Shown: positions 41,026 through 51,248, numbered from the stretch's first letter. The stretch: DNA of 64,000 bases from Pseudomonas sp. B21-040 (GCF_024748695.1 NZ_CP087176.1:2039501-2103500); one strand, 5' to 3'. Notes: generated by a model from the letters alone, not told the origin. Numbers and translations: made by a program.

Positions 41026-41706
41026 ATGGACAAACAGCACAAGGCCAGTATTGACGGGGATCAATGGGCGCAGTGCACGCGCGATCATGGATGGTTATGG
41101 AATGCGGCTGTCACGCCGGCCTCGGCGACGCTGATTCTCGCCCACGGTGCCGGTGCGCCGATGGACAGCGACTGGATGAGCGATATGGCGCAACGCCTTG
41201 CTGCACAAGGCGTCAACGTGTTGCGCTTTGAGTTCCCGTACATGGCGCAGCGGCGCACCGAGGGCGGTAAACGCCCACCCAATCCGGCGCCGAAACTGCT
41301 GGAATGCTGGCGCGAGGTGTATGGCGAAGTGCGACGTCATGTCACTGGGCCTCTGGCCATCGGTGGCAAGTCCATGGGCGGGCGGATGGCCAGTTTGCTG
41401 GCGGATGAGTTGGGCGCGGAGGCGCTGGTGTGCCTGGGTTATCCGTTCTATGCGGTGGGTAAGCCCGAGAAACCGCGGGTCGAACATCTGGCCGGGTTGA
41501 AGACGCGGACGTTGATTGTGCAGGGCGAGCGGGATGCGCTGGGCAATCGGGAGGCGGTCGAGGGTTACGCGCTATCGCCGAACATCGAGGTGATGTGGCT
41601 GGCGGCGGGGGATCATGACTTGAAGCCGTTGAAGGCGTCGGGGTTTACGCATGAGCAGCATTTGGCGGCTGCGACGGGGAAGGTGGCTGAGTTTTTTGGG
41701 GCATGA
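41026..41706 (+). CDS. Alpha/beta hydrolase of the KANL3/Tex30-like family
   Basis: 226-aa cytoplasmic hydrolase. The oxyanion region LILAHGAGAPMDSDWM (about 35-50), nucleophile elbow GGKSMGGRMAS (Ser near residue 110), and a C-terminal His in AAGDHDLKPLK complete a catalytic triad; the acid is probably Asp in QGERDALG. The substrate is unknown. The ATG at 41026 follows GCGAGG; the ccoN2 Anr box lies at codons 9-13 of this gene, so either a later start is used or the oxidase promoter really overlaps coding sequence. Confidence 0.82.
   Translation: MDKQHKASIDGDQWAQCTRDHGWLWNAAVTPASATLILAHGAGAPMDSDWMSDMAQRLAAQGVNVLRFEFPYMAQRRTEGGKRPPNPAPKLLECWREVYGEVRRHVTGPLAIGGKSMGGRMASLLADELGAEALVCLGYPFYAVGKPEKPRVEHLAGLKTRTLIVQGERDALGNREAVEGYALSPNIEVMWLAAGDHDLKPLKASGFTHEQHLAAATGKVAEFFGA
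41051..41064 (-). promoter_or_regulatory. Anr box controlling the ccoN2 operon
   Basis: TTGAC-GGGG-ATCAA, one mismatch from the FNR/Anr consensus, centred about 130 bp before the ccoN2 start and within the first codons of the divergent hydrolase gene. Confidence 0.75.
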
Positions 41707-41719
41707 CTACTCCGTCGGG

Positions 41720-42139
41720 TCAAAGATCGTCCAGATCGGGAAAGATAATTTTCCCCATCACCCAAGGCTCAACAATCTCGCAATTCACTGTACGCAGAAA
41801 TGAACCCCATTCCATTCGATTATGGGCATCCGGGCCGGTGACGGTAAGCAATAGGTACTCGTCCCGAAAGGCGTCATAGGCATAGATCAGCCAGAAGTCA
41901 TTGTCAGGGTCGTTGACCAATGCTGTGCGGTAATACTGGCGTTCGATTTTCGCCCATCGCACTTGAGTCGTGTGAGTACTTGCCAAGTGAATGTGGTGCA
42001 TGTCGTTCAGATCGAGTCGTTCGTCCCGTCCGAAAATTGCTGACAGTTCGTTGCACACTTTGTAGTTATAAAAGTGTGCCGCGAAGTTTTGCCAGTTGAT
42101 TAATTGTTCGAAAATCGCGGAGATTTTGACGGTTGGCAT
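41720..42139 (-). CDS. YafO-like toxin of a type II toxin-antitoxin pair
   Basis: 139-aa protein resembling the E. coli mRNA interferase YafO: IFGRD (35-39), HIHLA (49-53), a central YYRTALVNDPDNDFWLIYAY and PDAHNRMEW near 105. YafO cleaves mRNA in a ribosome-dependent way; that activity here is inference. It begins 6 bp after a small 48-codon gene, the usual antitoxin-first order. The partner is not recognisably YafN. Base composition is somewhat lower in GC than neighbours. Confidence 0.6.
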   Translation of the reverse strand: MPTVKISAIFEQLINWQNFAAHFYNYKVCNELSAIFGRDERLDLNDMHHIHLASTHTTQVRWAKIERQYYRTALVNDPDNDFWLIYAYDAFRDEYLLLTVTGPDAHNRMEWGSFLRTVNCEIVEPWVMGKIIFPDLDDL

Positions 42140-42145
42140 CCAGGC

Positions 42146-42292
42146 CTACTTTGTAATGGGTAGCCTGCCTGTGATCACAAATTTATCGAACACTTTCTGT
42201 CCATCACGTGCGGCTTGCCGAACATCCAGGAATGTCAGTTCATCACGAACAACCTTTTTGTTGGGTTTGTCGATTTTTTTGGTGGTGGCCAT
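42146..42292 (-). CDS. Small gene before the YafO-like toxin, candidate antitoxin
   Basis: 48 aa ([13 protein letters not shown] ... GRLPITK), Lys/Asp-rich, with a predicted helix [18 protein letters not shown]. The ATG at 42292 has an excellent ribosome site, GGAGG 5 nt upstream. Its stop is 6 bp before the toxin start. No known antitoxin family is recognised. The frame stays open upstream (another ATG at 42454 would give 102 aa) and, because of a 1-base change, is continuous with aer; the 48-codon form is preferred for its ribosome site. Confidence 0.55.
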   Translation of the reverse strand: MATTKKIDKPNKKVVRDELTFLDVRQAARDGQKVFDKFVITGRLPITK

Positions 42293-44134
42293 CGGAGCCT
42301 CCGAAGGATGTGTATTCATACCGGCCAGCTTATGTGAATAGTTTTTGACCGGCAAACAATAGAACCTGCCCCCCAATGCGTACAAGTCGGCGGATTCTGG
42401 CGATGTTGTAGGCAGCGTCAGCGTCGGTTGAATGAGTTTGTCGTTAGCAGTCATGGTTTCTTCGCTGGCTGCCAATGAAGAAGCCAACCCAAGCTGCTTC
42501 ATTTTCAGAGCGGCCACAAAAAACCCGGAAGCTTTCGCTGTCCGGGTTTTTGGTCTCACCAGTGCAATCAGCGGTTTAAACCGCTCCACCAACGAATACT
42601 GGGTATTCGCGGTCTTCGTCAGTTCTTCACTCAGCAATGCCGAGTTCTGCGCTTGCTCGGACGTCTGGTCCGCCAATTGCGAGATGTTGCTGATGTTGCG
42701 GCTGATTTCTTCGGCCACCGCGCTTTGCTCTTCGGTCGCTGCCGCGATCTGGGTGGTCATGTCGGTGATGTTGGCCACCGCTTCGCTGATGCCCACCAGC
42801 GCCTGATCCGCTTCCAGCACCCGTGCCACGCCTTCTTCGGCCTGACGATGCCCGGCTTCCATGGTCTGCACGGCCGTGCTGGCAGTTTGTTGCAGCTTGG
42901 CGATCAGGCTATGGATCTGCCCGGTGGATTCGCTGGTGCGTTGCGCCAGTTGGCGGACTTCGTCAGCCACCACCGCAAAACCACGCCCCATTTCACCGGC
43001 GCGGGCCGCTTCAATGGCCGCGTTCAAAGCCAGCAGGTTGGTCTGGTCGGCGATGCCTTTGATCACGTCGACCACGCCGCCGATTTCGTCGCTGTCCTTG
43101 GCCAGTTGGGTCACGGTCAGGCCGGTTTCGCCGACTACCACCGACAGGCGCTGAATGGCTTCGCGGGTTTCCCCGGCGATGTCGCGACCGCGACCGGTCA
43201 GGCGATTGGCTTCCTGCGTGGCGTCGGCGGTGCGTTGTACATGGCTGGCGACTTCCTGAGTGGTGGCCGCCATCTGGTTGACGGCGGTGGCCACTTGCTC
43301 GGTTTCCACGCGCTGGCGTTCCAGGCCGCTGGAGCTGTTGTGCGCCAGGGCGTCGGACTGTTTCGCCTGATCGGTCAGGTGCTCGGCGGTGTCCTGCAGA
43401 CGGGTCAGGCAGGTTCTCAAGCGGGCTTCCTGGCTGAGGATCGACATTTCCAGTCGCGCCTGAGCGCCACGGCTGTCGGTGTACATCTGCGCGATCAGCG
43501 GGTCGGACGTGGTCTGTTCGGCCAGGCGCAGCAGGCGCTTGAGGCCGCGCTGTTGCCAGCTCAACCCCATCAGGCCCAGCGGCACCGACAGGCCGGCGGC
43601 CAGGGCAAAGCCCCATTGCGACGTCAACGTGGCCCCGATCATGAAGCTTAGCTGGCTGACCAGAATGAACGGCAGCCAGTCCTGAAGCACCGGCAGCCAT
43701 TTATCAGTGGAGGGGATGGCCGACTTGCCTTGGTTGATGCGTTGGTAGAGTGCTTCGGCACGCTGGATCTGTTCGGCAGTGGGCTTGATCCGCACCGACT
43801 CGTAACCGATCACCTGTTTGCCTTCGAAAATCGGTGTCACGTAGGCGTTAACCCAATAGTGATCACCGCTTTTGCAGCGATTCTTGACGATGCCCATCCA
43901 TGGCAAGCCTTGTTTGAGTGTGTCCCACATGTGCGCGAACACCGCGGCCGGAACGTCGGGGTGACGGACCAGGTTGTGCGGTGCGCGGACCAGTTCCTCA
44001 CGAGAAAACCCGCTGATCTCCACGAACGCGTCGTTGCAGTAGGTGATCATGCCCTTGGCATCGGTGGTGGAAATCAACCGTTGCTGGGCCGGGAAGGTCC
44101 GTTCGCGTTGTGTAATGGGCTGGTTGTTACGCAT
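42146..44134 (-). CDS. aer: Aerotaxis receptor Aer (PAS-MCP), stop codon lost by a frameshift
   Basis: Chemoreceptor for oxygen or redox: a PAS domain (about 10-110; [21 protein letters not shown]), two membrane segments (about 150-195) and a long cytoplasmic signalling coiled coil with the conserved hairpin tip ([20 protein letters not shown]). The ATG at 44134 ([15 protein letters not shown]) is the family start. The family normally ends SLVERFNR; here it reads ERFKPLIAL. Deleting one A from the AAA at 42575-42577 (reverse strand) restores ERFNR and a TGA at 42568-42570, giving 521 aa. As it stands the frame continues 141 codons, through its own terminator, to 42146. Confidence 0.88.
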   Translation of the reverse strand: MRNNQPITQRERTFPAQQRLISTTDAKGMITYCNDAFVEISGFSREELVRAPHNLVRHPDVPAAVFAHMWDTLKQGLPWMGIVKNRCKSGDHYWVNAYVTPIFEGKQVIGYESVRIKPTAEQIQRAEALYQRINQGKSAIPSTDKWLPVLQDWLPFILVSQLSFMIGATLTSQWGFALAAGLSVPLGLMGLSWQQRGLKRLLRLAEQTTSDPLIAQMYTDSRGAQARLEMSILSQEARLRTCLTRLQDTAEHLTDQAKQSDALAHNSSSGLERQRVETEQVATAVNQMAATTQEVASHVQRTADATQEANRLTGRGRDIAGETREAIQRLSVVVGETGLTVTQLAKDSDEIGGVVDVIKGIADQTNLLALNAAIEAARAGEMGRGFAVVADEVRQLAQRTSESTGQIHSLIAKLQQTASTAVQTMEAGHRQAEEGVARVLEADQALVGISEAVANITDMTTQIAAATEEQSAVAEEISRNISNISQLADQTSEQAQNSALLSEELTKTANTQYSLVERFKPLIALVRPKTRTAKASGFFVAALKMKQLGLASSLAASEETMTANDKLIQPTLTLPTTSPESADLYALGGRFYCLPVKNYSHKLAGMNTHPSEAPMATTKKIDKPNKKVVRDELTFLDVRQAARDGQKVFDKFVITGRLPITK
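42518..42551 (-). terminator. Terminator of aer, now inside its reading frame
   Basis: Reverse strand: AAAACCCGGA-cagcgaaagct-TCCGGGTTTTTT. A 10-bp stem and T6 run sit 17 bp past the ancestral aer stop at 42568, confirming that the gene should end there. Confidence 0.85.
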
Positions 44135-44237
44135 GGCTTTCTCAATCTGCAAGGCTTTGAAAGGTTGTCGGCGGTGGCAGGCATTAGTTTAAATTATTTT
44201 TTAATAATCAGCAGTGCGTCGCAAAACGAGAATTGCC

Positions 44238-45029
44238 TCAGCCCGCGAGCATGGGATAAGTGAAGAACGCGAAGTGCAGCAGGTTCAGGCCGAAATGGGT
44301 GGCGATGGCTGCACCCAGGCCGCCGAAGCGATAGGCCAGGCCGTACCCGACACCGGCGAGACTGGCCAGCAGCCCCCATTGCCAGCCCGCCCCCAGATGC
44401 ACGAGGCCAAACAGCAATGAGGTCATTAACAAGGCGAGGTTTTCGCCATGGGGCAGGTGCTGGAAGCGACGACTCAGGCCACCCTGCAGATACCCGCGAA
44501 ACAGGGCTTCCTCCACGAGGGTGACCAGCAGCAGATTATTCAGCAGCCACAGCCAGGCGTGATCCGGCCACTTCGGCGCCCAACTGATCATGCCCAACAG
44601 CAACGCGCCACCCAAGGCCAGCACGGCACTGAGCGTCAGGGCGAGGGCAGTGGCGTAGATTCCAAGTCGTAAAGAACGCCGGCCGACAATCCACGGACAA
44701 GCCAATAGCAGCCAGAAGCCGATCAGGGGTTTGTCCTGATTCAAATACATTGAAAAAGGCACGGCATCGTCGGTGAGGCGTTGAGGGGCAATGCCGCGAC
44801 CGTTATAGAAACCGGGAAGCCAGTGCAATGCCAGCGCCAGGGCCAGGATCACGAACAGACCGTGACCGAGGTAGTGGGCGACGGGGAGTTTTTGTTGGCG
44901 GACGGCAACACCGGCCACTAGCAGCAACGCCACGGAAACAACGGCCATCCAGCCAAGTTGGCCGTAGGTCAAAGCGAGGGCGTAGCCGAGGGAGAGCAGG
45001 GCCAGGTAGCTCCATGGCAGGGCGAGCAT
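44238..45029 (-). CDS. CPBP-family intramembrane glutamic endopeptidase
   Basis: 263-aa membrane protein of the CAAX-protease/bacteriocin-processing family (Abi). About seven to eight membrane segments; catalytic motifs VEEALFRGYL (about 165), HLGAGWQWG (about 205) and HFGLNLLHF near the C-terminus. Substrate unknown. The ATG at 45029 starts just before the first membrane segment; upstream frame lies in the acnA terminator region. It lies downstream of acnA in the same orientation but a terminator separates them. Confidence 0.85.
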   Translation of the reverse strand: MLALPWSYLALLSLGYALALTYGQLGWMAVVSVALLLVAGVAVRQQKLPVAHYLGHGLFVILALALALHWLPGFYNGRGIAPQRLTDDAVPFSMYLNQDKPLIGFWLLLACPWIVGRRSLRLGIYATALALTLSAVLALGGALLLGMISWAPKWPDHAWLWLLNNLLLVTLVEEALFRGYLQGGLSRRFQHLPHGENLALLMTSLLFGLVHLGAGWQWGLLASLAGVGYGLAYRFGGLGAAIATHFGLNLLHFAFFTYPMLAG

Positions 45030-45126
45030 GTGAAGTCCTTGTGTACAAATTTTGCGGAACGCCTCGGGCCTCAGTGGTTTTGTGCCGAGCCTACAAAGCG
45101 GGGGGATTATAGGGGCGCGCGCGGCA

Positions 45127-45155
45127 CAAACAAAAACACCGCCCGAAGGCGGTGT
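45127..45155 (-). terminator. Terminator of acnA
   Basis: Reverse strand ACACCGCC-ttcg-GGCGGTGTTTTTGTTTG: 8-bp GC-rich stem with a UUCG-type loop and T run, 17 bp past the acnA stop. Confidence 0.85.
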
Positions 45156-45171
45156 CTGTGTCCGCAAGCGC

Positions 45172-47913
45172 TTAAGAGGCAATCAGTTGCCGCAACACGT
45201 AATGCAAGATCCCCCCGGACTTGAAGTACTCGACTTCATTGAGTGTGTCGATCCGGCACAGCACTTCGATCTTTTCCTTGCTGCCATCTTCGCGGGTGAT
45301 GACCAGTGTCAGGTTCATCCGCGGCGTCAGCTCTACGCCAGTCAATCCGAGGATATCCAGCGTCTCCTTGCCACTCAGTTTCAGGATCTTGCGGTTCTGA
45401 TCGAGTTTGAACTGCAACGGCAACACACCCATGCCGACGAGGTTGGAGCGGTGAATCCGTTCGAAGCTTTCGGCGATGACCGCTTTTACGCCCAGCAGGT
45501 TGGTGCCCTTGGCTGCCCAGTCGCGGCTTGAGCCGGTTCCGTATTCCTGGCCGGCAATCACCACCAGCGGCGTGCCCGACGCTTGATAACGCATGGCCGC
45601 GTCGTAGATCGGCATTTTCTCCATCGTGGGGATATAGAAGGTATTGCCGCCTTCTTCGCCGCCGAGCATTTCGTTGCGGATACGAATGTTGGCAAAGGTG
45701 CCGCGCATCATCACTTCGTGGTTGCCACGGCGGGAGCCGTAGGAGTTGAAGTCGCGCGGCTCCACGCCTTTGTTGCGCAAGTACTGTCCGGCCGGGCTGT
45801 CGGCCTTGATATTGCCGGCCGGGGAGATGTGGTCGGTTGTTACGGAGTCACCCAGCAGGGCAAGGATTCTGGCTTCGGCGACGTCCTTGACCACGGGTGG
45901 CGGTCCGCCGATGCCATCGAAAAACGGCGGATGCTGAATGTAAGTCGAGTCATCCTGCCAGACATAGGTCGCTGCTTGCGGGACCTGGATGGCCTGCCAT
46001 TGTTCGTCGCCGGCAAATACTTGGGCGTATTCCTTGTGGAACATGGCGGTGTTGACCTGATTCACCGAGTCGGCGATCTCTTTGCTGCTCGGCCAGATGT
46101 CGCGCAAGTACACCGGGTTGCCCTCCTTGTCGTTGCCCAGCGGTTCGCTGCTGATGTCGATGCGCACGGTACCGGCCAGCGCATACGCCACGACCAGCGG
46201 TGGGGAGGCCAGCCAGTTGGTTTTCACCAGTGGATGTACACGTCCCTCAAAGTTGCGGTTGCCCGACAAAACCGAGGCAACGGTCAGGTCAGCGGCCTGG
46301 ATGGCTTTTTCGATGGGCTCCGACAGCGGGCCGGAATTGCCGATGCAGGTGGTGCAGCCGTACCCGACAAGGGCAAAACCCAACTCATCGAGATAGCGTG
46401 TCAGGCCCGCTGCCTTGTAGTAGTCAGTGACCACTTTGGAGCCCGGCGCCAGTGAGCTCTTGACCCACGGTTTACGCATGAGGCCTTTTTCAATGGCCTT
46501 TTTCGCCACCAGACCCGCCGCCATCATCACGCTCGGGTTGGAGGTGTTGGTGCAGGAGGTGATCGCGGCAATCACCACCGCGCCGTTTTTCAATCGATAG
46601 GTCTGGCCGCCGTGTTCGTAGTCGGCTTCACCGGCCAGATCGGCATTGCCTACTGCGACACCGCCGCCGCCTTCACTTTCCAGGCGACCTACTTCCTTGC
46701 TGGTGGGTTTGAATTGCAGGTCGATGAAGTCGGTGAACGCCTGCGCGACATTGGGCAATGAAACGCGATCCTGTGGACGTTTTGGCCCGGCGAGGCAGGC
46801 TTCGACATTGGCCATGTCCAGCGCCAGGCTGCCGGTGAACACTGGTTCCTTGCCCGGCAAGCGCCACAGGCCTTGAGCCTTGCTATACGCCTCGACCAGT
46901 TTCACCGTTTCCGGCGGCCGGCCGGACAAACGCAAATACTCCAGCGTCACATCGTCTACCGGAAAGAAGCCACAGGTGGCGCCGTATTCCGGGGCCATGT
47001 TGGCGATGGTCGCGCGATCGGCCAGCGGCAGGTCGGCGAGGCCGTCACCGTAGAACTCGACGAATTTGCCGACCACACCTTTCTTGCGCAGCATCTGGGT
47101 GACGGTCAGCACCAGGTCGGTGGCGGTGATGCCTTCCTTGAGTTTGCCTGTGAGCTTGAAGCCGATCACTTCGGGGATCAGCATCGACACGGGTTGGCCG
47201 AGCATCGCTGCTTCCGCTTCGATTCCGCCGACGCCCCAGCCGAGGACGCCAAGGCCGTTGATCATGGTGGTGTGGGAGTCGGTGCCGACCAGCGTGTCGG
47301 GGAAGGCATAGGTGCGGCCGTCCTCGTCCTTGGTCCAGACCGTGCGGCCCAGGTATTCCAGATTGACCTGATGGCAGATCCCGGTGCCCGGTGGCACTAC
47401 GCTGAAGTTGTCGAATGCGCTCTGGCCCCAGCGCAGGAATGCGTAACGCTCACCATTACGCTGCATTTCAATGTCGACGTTTTGTTCGAAGGCGCTGGAA
47501 CTGCCAAATTTGTCGACCATCACCGAGTGGTCGATCACCAGGTCCACCGGCGACAGCGGATTGATGCGCTGCGGATCGCCGCCGGCCTTGGCCATGGCGG
47601 CGCGCATGGCTGCCAGGTCGACCACGGCGGGAACGCCGGTAAAGTCCTGCATTAGTACGCGGGCGGGGCGGTACTGGATTTCGCGGTCGGAGCTACGCTC
47701 CTTGAGCCACGCGGCAATCGCCTTGAGGTCGGCACCGGTGACGGTTTTTTCATCTTCCCAGCGCAGCAGGTTTTCCAGCAGTACTTTCAACGACATGGGC
47801 AATGTGTCGAGATCACCGAGGCTCTTGGCGGCCTCGGGCAGACTGAAATAGTGGTAGGTCTTGTCGTCGACTTGCAGGGTTTTAAGGGTTTTCAGGCTAT
47901 CGAGAGAGGGCAT
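45172..47913 (-). CDS. acnA: Aconitate hydratase A
   Basis: TCA-cycle enzyme (913 aa) that isomerises citrate and isocitrate through cis-aconitate. The [4Fe-4S] cluster cysteines lie in [12 protein letters not shown] (about residue 440) and [14 protein letters not shown] (about 506); the substrate-binding [10 protein letters not shown] is near 790. Length fits AcnA/IRP-type aconitases. The ATG at 47913 ([13 protein letters not shown]) is chosen, with AAGGAG upstream. It is divergent from rlmM, a conserved arrangement in Pseudomonas. Confidence 0.96.
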   Translation of the reverse strand: MPSLDSLKTLKTLQVDDKTYHYFSLPEAAKSLGDLDTLPMSLKVLLENLLRWEDEKTVTGADLKAIAAWLKERSSDREIQYRPARVLMQDFTGVPAVVDLAAMRAAMAKAGGDPQRINPLSPVDLVIDHSVMVDKFGSSSAFEQNVDIEMQRNGERYAFLRWGQSAFDNFSVVPPGTGICHQVNLEYLGRTVWTKDEDGRTYAFPDTLVGTDSHTTMINGLGVLGWGVGGIEAEAAMLGQPVSMLIPEVIGFKLTGKLKEGITATDLVLTVTQMLRKKGVVGKFVEFYGDGLADLPLADRATIANMAPEYGATCGFFPVDDVTLEYLRLSGRPPETVKLVEAYSKAQGLWRLPGKEPVFTGSLALDMANVEACLAGPKRPQDRVSLPNVAQAFTDFIDLQFKPTSKEVGRLESEGGGGVAVGNADLAGEADYEHGGQTYRLKNGAVVIAAITSCTNTSNPSVMMAAGLVAKKAIEKGLMRKPWVKSSLAPGSKVVTDYYKAAGLTRYLDELGFALVGYGCTTCIGNSGPLSEPIEKAIQAADLTVASVLSGNRNFEGRVHPLVKTNWLASPPLVVAYALAGTVRIDISSEPLGNDKEGNPVYLRDIWPSSKEIADSVNQVNTAMFHKEYAQVFAGDEQWQAIQVPQAATYVWQDDSTYIQHPPFFDGIGGPPPVVKDVAEARILALLGDSVTTDHISPAGNIKADSPAGQYLRNKGVEPRDFNSYGSRRGNHEVMMRGTFANIRIRNEMLGGEEGGNTFYIPTMEKMPIYDAAMRYQASGTPLVVIAGQEYGTGSSRDWAAKGTNLLGVKAVIAESFERIHRSNLVGMGVLPLQFKLDQNRKILKLSGKETLDILGLTGVELTPRMNLTLVITREDGSKEKIEVLCRIDTLNEVEYFKSGGILHYVLRQLIAS

Positions 47914-48135
47914 TACGATCACTCCTTTAAGTCCGCACGGCTACGGACTGAGGGGATGGGCAGAGCATTAAACCTAGCCCTGTTTTAAGTAGCTGGCTAA
48001 TAACTGGACTCTATGGCCAAGTCCAAGGTTCCGAACTCGGCTATCATGCGCCGGTTTTCGTGACAGGCTTTGCTTCAACGCAAGTCTGGGCATCGCGCAG
48101 TGGTTGAATGTCTCGCCATCTGCCCAGGAGTAAAA

Positions 48136-49209
48136 ATGAACACCCTCTTTATGCATTGCCGGCCGGGCTTCGAAGGCGAAGTCTGTTCCGAGATTTCTGA
48201 ACACGCGGCGCGTCTGAACGTGGCCGGTTATGCCAAGGCCAAAACCGCCAGCGCCTGCGCCGAGTTCATCTGCACCGAAGAAGACGGCGCCGAGCGCTTG
48301 ATGCGTGGCCAGCGTTTCGCCGAGCTGATCTTCCCGCGCCAATGGGCTCGCGGAATTTTCATCGACCTGCCGGAAACCGACCGCATCAGCGTAATCCTCG
48401 CGCACATGGCGGACTTTCCGCTGTGCGGCAGCCTGTGGCTGGAAATGGTCGACACCAACGATGGCAAGGAGCTGTCGAACTTCTGCAAGAAATTCGAAGG
48501 TCACCTGCGCAAGGCGCTGATGGCTGCCGGCAAGCTGGTGGAAGATGCGCATAAGCCGCGTCTGCTGCTGACGTTCAAGAGCGGCCGTGAAGTGTTCATG
48601 GGCCTGGCCGAGTCAAACAACTCGGCGATGTGGCCGATGGGCATTCCGCGCCTGAAATTTCCGCGTGAGGCCCCGAGCCGTTCGACGCTGAAGCTGGAAG
48701 AGGCCTGGCATCACTTCATCCCACGCGATCAGTGGGATGAGCGTCTGCACAGTGACATGACCGGCGTTGACCTTGGCGCTGCCCCCGGCGGCTGGACCTG
48801 GCAACTGGTCAATCGCGGCATGCTGGTGACCGCTATCGACAACGGCCCGATGGCCGAAAGCTTGATGGACACCGGGCTGGTGCAACACTTGATGGCCGAC
48901 GGTTTTACTTTCAAGCCCCGCCAGCCGGTGGACTGGATGGTCTGCGACATCGTCGAGAAGCCGGCGCGTAACGCTGCGATGCTGGAGGAGTGGATTGGCG
49001 AGGGGCATTGCCGGGAAGCGGTGGTCAACCTCAAACTGCCAATGAAACAGCGTTACGCTGAAGTTAAGCGTTTGCTGGAACGCATCGCCGACGGCTTCAA
49101 GGAGCGCGGTATCCGGGTCGAGATCGGCTGCAAACAGCTGTACCACGATCGCGAAGAAGTGACCTGCCATTTGCGTCGGCTGGATGTGAAGAAACCCAAG
49201 TCCCGCTGA
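48136..49209 (+). CDS. rlmM: 23S rRNA 2'-O-ribose cytidine-2498 methyltransferase
   Basis: 357-aa rRNA methyltransferase. An N-terminal THUMP-type region (about 1-150) precedes the Rossmann fold with SAM motif GVDLGAAPGGWTWQLV (about 212) and conserved Asp in MVCDIVEKP and Lys in VVNLKLPMKQR, the family catalytic residues. The ATG at 48136 follows CAGGAGTAAAA. Confidence 0.95.
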   Translation: MNTLFMHCRPGFEGEVCSEISEHAARLNVAGYAKAKTASACAEFICTEEDGAERLMRGQRFAELIFPRQWARGIFIDLPETDRISVILAHMADFPLCGSLWLEMVDTNDGKELSNFCKKFEGHLRKALMAAGKLVEDAHKPRLLLTFKSGREVFMGLAESNNSAMWPMGIPRLKFPREAPSRSTLKLEEAWHHFIPRDQWDERLHSDMTGVDLGAAPGGWTWQLVNRGMLVTAIDNGPMAESLMDTGLVQHLMADGFTFKPRQPVDWMVCDIVEKPARNAAMLEEWIGEGHCREAVVNLKLPMKQRYAEVKRLLERIADGFKERGIRVEIGCKQLYHDREEVTCHLRRLDVKKPKSR

Positions 49210-49219
49210 TTCTCACGGA

Positions 49220-49347
49220 CCCCTGTGGGAAAGAGCTTTTGTGGGAGCCGGGCTTGCCCGCGATGCAGGCGACTCGGTTTGACGTCGAACCCGGTTGATG
49301 CCATCGCGGGCAAGCCCAGCTCCCACAACAGCTGACCCCCACAGGGG
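49220..49347. repeat. Nested REPIN between rlmM and tusA
   Basis: An inner pair TTGTGGGAGCCGGGCTTGCC ... and its complement at 49236-49329, enclosed by an outer pair CCCCTGTGGG (49220) / CCCACAGGGG (49338-49347). Confidence 0.75.
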
Positions 49348-49417
49348 CGGCGGTATGCCACAGATGACCGAACACCCGGCAATGCGCGACAATGCCGGCC
49401 AGTTTCAGGAGTTAATC

Positions 49418-49669
49418 ATGAGTGAAATGTTTGATACGCCGGTTGACGGCACGCTCGACGCCACCGGCCTCAATTGCCCGGAGCCAGTGATGATGTTGCA
49501 CCAGCACATCCGTGACCTGGTGCCTGGCGGTCTGCTCAAGGTGATCGCCACCGACCCGTCGACCCGTCGCGACATTCCCAAGTTCTGCGTGTTTCTCGAC
49601 CACGAGTTGGTGGGGCAGCACGAAGAGGCTGGCACCTACCTCTACTGGATTCGCAAGAAGCTCGATTAA
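49418..49669 (+). CDS. tusA: Sulfurtransferase TusA
   Basis: 83-aa sulfur carrier that accepts persulfide sulfur from IscS for tRNA thiolation and other routes. The hallmark [12 protein letters not shown] motif has the active Cys near residue 18; CPxP is intact. ATG at 49418 follows CAGGAG. Confidence 0.95.
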   Translation: MSEMFDTPVDGTLDATGLNCPEPVMMLHQHIRDLVPGGLLKVIATDPSTRRDIPKFCVFLDHELVGQHEEAGTYLYWIRKKLD

Positions 49670-49676
49670 CGGGCAC

Positions 49677-49709
49677 AAAAAAAGGGCCTGCAAACGCAGG
49701 CCCTTTTTT
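49677..49709. terminator. Bidirectional terminator between tusA and the MATE gene
   Basis: A7-GGGCCTGC-aaac-GCAGGCCC-T6: 8-bp stem with A and T runs on both sides. Confidence 0.9.
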
Positions 49710-49717
49710 GTATTCGC

Positions 49718-51118
49718 TCATCCCGCCGAATGGCTGATGCGAATCCGCTTGCGTGCACTGCGCGCCAGGCGGATCGACAGCATCACGGCTGCGCAACTCA
49801 AGCCCACGATCAAACCTTGCCACAGGCCGCTCGGGCCGCTCGGCGCGCCGAACCAATCGGTCAGGCCCAGCGCGTAACCCACCGGCAAACCAATCCCCCA
49901 GTAAGCGAACAGGGTCAGGATCATTGTCACGCGCGTGTCCTGATAACCGCGCAAAGCGCCGGCCGCTGTCACCTGGATCGCATCGGAAAACTGGAACAAC
50001 GCCGAGTACACGATCAGCATGGCAGCCACGCGAATCACCGTCGGGTCAGCGGTATAGATCGCTGCAATGTGCTCGCGCAGCAACAACATCATGCTTGCGG
50101 AAAGGCAGGCATACGCCAGCGCCGTGCCCATGCCGACACCGGCGGCGAAACGTGCCTCGCGTGGCTCCTGGCGACCGAGGGCCTGGCCTACCCGCACCGT
50201 CACGGCCATGCCGAGGGAATAAGGGATCATGAACACCAGCGAGCTGAAGTTCAGGGCGATCTGGTGCCCGGCCACCACGGTGGCGCCGAGGCTGCCGATC
50301 AGCAGCGCAATCACCGCAAAAATGCTCGACTCGGCGAACACTGCGATGCCGATCGGCAGGCCGATGCCCAGCAAGCGTTTGATCACCGACCATTGTGGCC
50401 AGTCGAAACGACTGAACAACTGGCTCGACTGATAAGCCGGCGCCCAGCGCTCCCAGCCGGCCATGCCCAGCGCCATCACCCACATCACAATCGCGGTGGC
50501 CCAGCCGCAGCCGACACCGCCCATGGCCGGCACACCGAAGTGGCCGTAGATGAAGATGTAATTCAGCGGGATGTTCAGCGCCAACCCGCACAGGCCAAGC
50601 ACCATCGCCGGGCGCGTGCGGCCCAGGCCATCACTGAAACAGCGCAATACATGATAGAAGGCGACGGCGGGCAAACCGCTGGCGATGCCGTGCAAGTACT
50701 GCATGCAGGGGCCGATCAATTCGGGATCGACGTTCATGATGTGCAGGATCGGCTCGGCGCTGAACAGGATGCCGGTCGCCATCAAACCGACCACCAAGGC
50801 CAGCCAAAGGGCCTGACGCACAATCGGGCCGATCTCGCTGTGGGTGCCGGCGCCAAAACGCTGGGCGACTTTGGGTGTGGTGGCCAGCAAGGTGCCGGTC
50901 ATCAGCAGAAACACCGGGACCCAGATCGAGTTACCCAGCGCTACGGCCGCCAGATCGCGAGGCCCGACCCGGCCTGCCATCACCGCATCGACAAAGCCCA
51001 TGGCGGTGGTCGCCAGTTGCGCGATCATGATCGGCAGCGCCAGCGTGAGCAGGTTTTTCAGCTCCAGGCGAACCCGGGCCGGGCGGGTGAGGGAGAGTGT
51101 GGCGGGGTGGTCAGTCAC
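49718..51118 (-). CDS. MATE-family multidrug efflux pump (NorM/PmpM-like)
   Basis: About 466 aa with 12 membrane segments in two related halves. Conserved MATE stretches: IMIAQLATTAMGFVDAVMAG in segment 1-2, GLGRTRPAMVLG, and the repeat-half equivalents GLPIGIAVFAESS and AGALRGYQDTRVTM. It resembles P. aeruginosa PmpM, an H+-coupled exporter of fluoroquinolones and cationic biocides. The start is unsure: GTG at 51118 (VTDHPATLSL) is used; a TTG eight codons earlier is also possible. No linked regulator. Confidence 0.88.
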   Translation of the reverse strand: MTDHPATLSLTRPARVRLELKNLLTLALPIMIAQLATTAMGFVDAVMAGRVGPRDLAAVALGNSIWVPVFLLMTGTLLATTPKVAQRFGAGTHSEIGPIVRQALWLALVVGLMATGILFSAEPILHIMNVDPELIGPCMQYLHGIASGLPAVAFYHVLRCFSDGLGRTRPAMVLGLCGLALNIPLNYIFIYGHFGVPAMGGVGCGWATAIVMWVMALGMAGWERWAPAYQSSQLFSRFDWPQWSVIKRLLGIGLPIGIAVFAESSIFAVIALLIGSLGATVVAGHQIALNFSSLVFMIPYSLGMAVTVRVGQALGRQEPREARFAAGVGMGTALAYACLSASMMLLLREHIAAIYTADPTVIRVAAMLIVYSALFQFSDAIQVTAAGALRGYQDTRVTMILTLFAYWGIGLPVGYALGLTDWFGAPSGPSGLWQGLIVGLSCAAVMLSIRLARSARKRIRISHSAG

Positions 51119-51248
51119 GGAATTCAAGGGCGAAACGTCCAAAGGTTTTAATGCGCAAGGCGACGCATTCTACGCCCTGACGCAGTGGTCAGGAAAAGTC
51201 CTGTGTTAGGGATTTGTAATCGTACTTCGGACGTTGCGACATGCCTTT

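Noticed and set aside
49730..51151. Open frame of 473 codons opposite the MATE gene
   Set aside because: Gln/His/Arg-rich translation without domains, lying exactly over a well-supported transporter gene.
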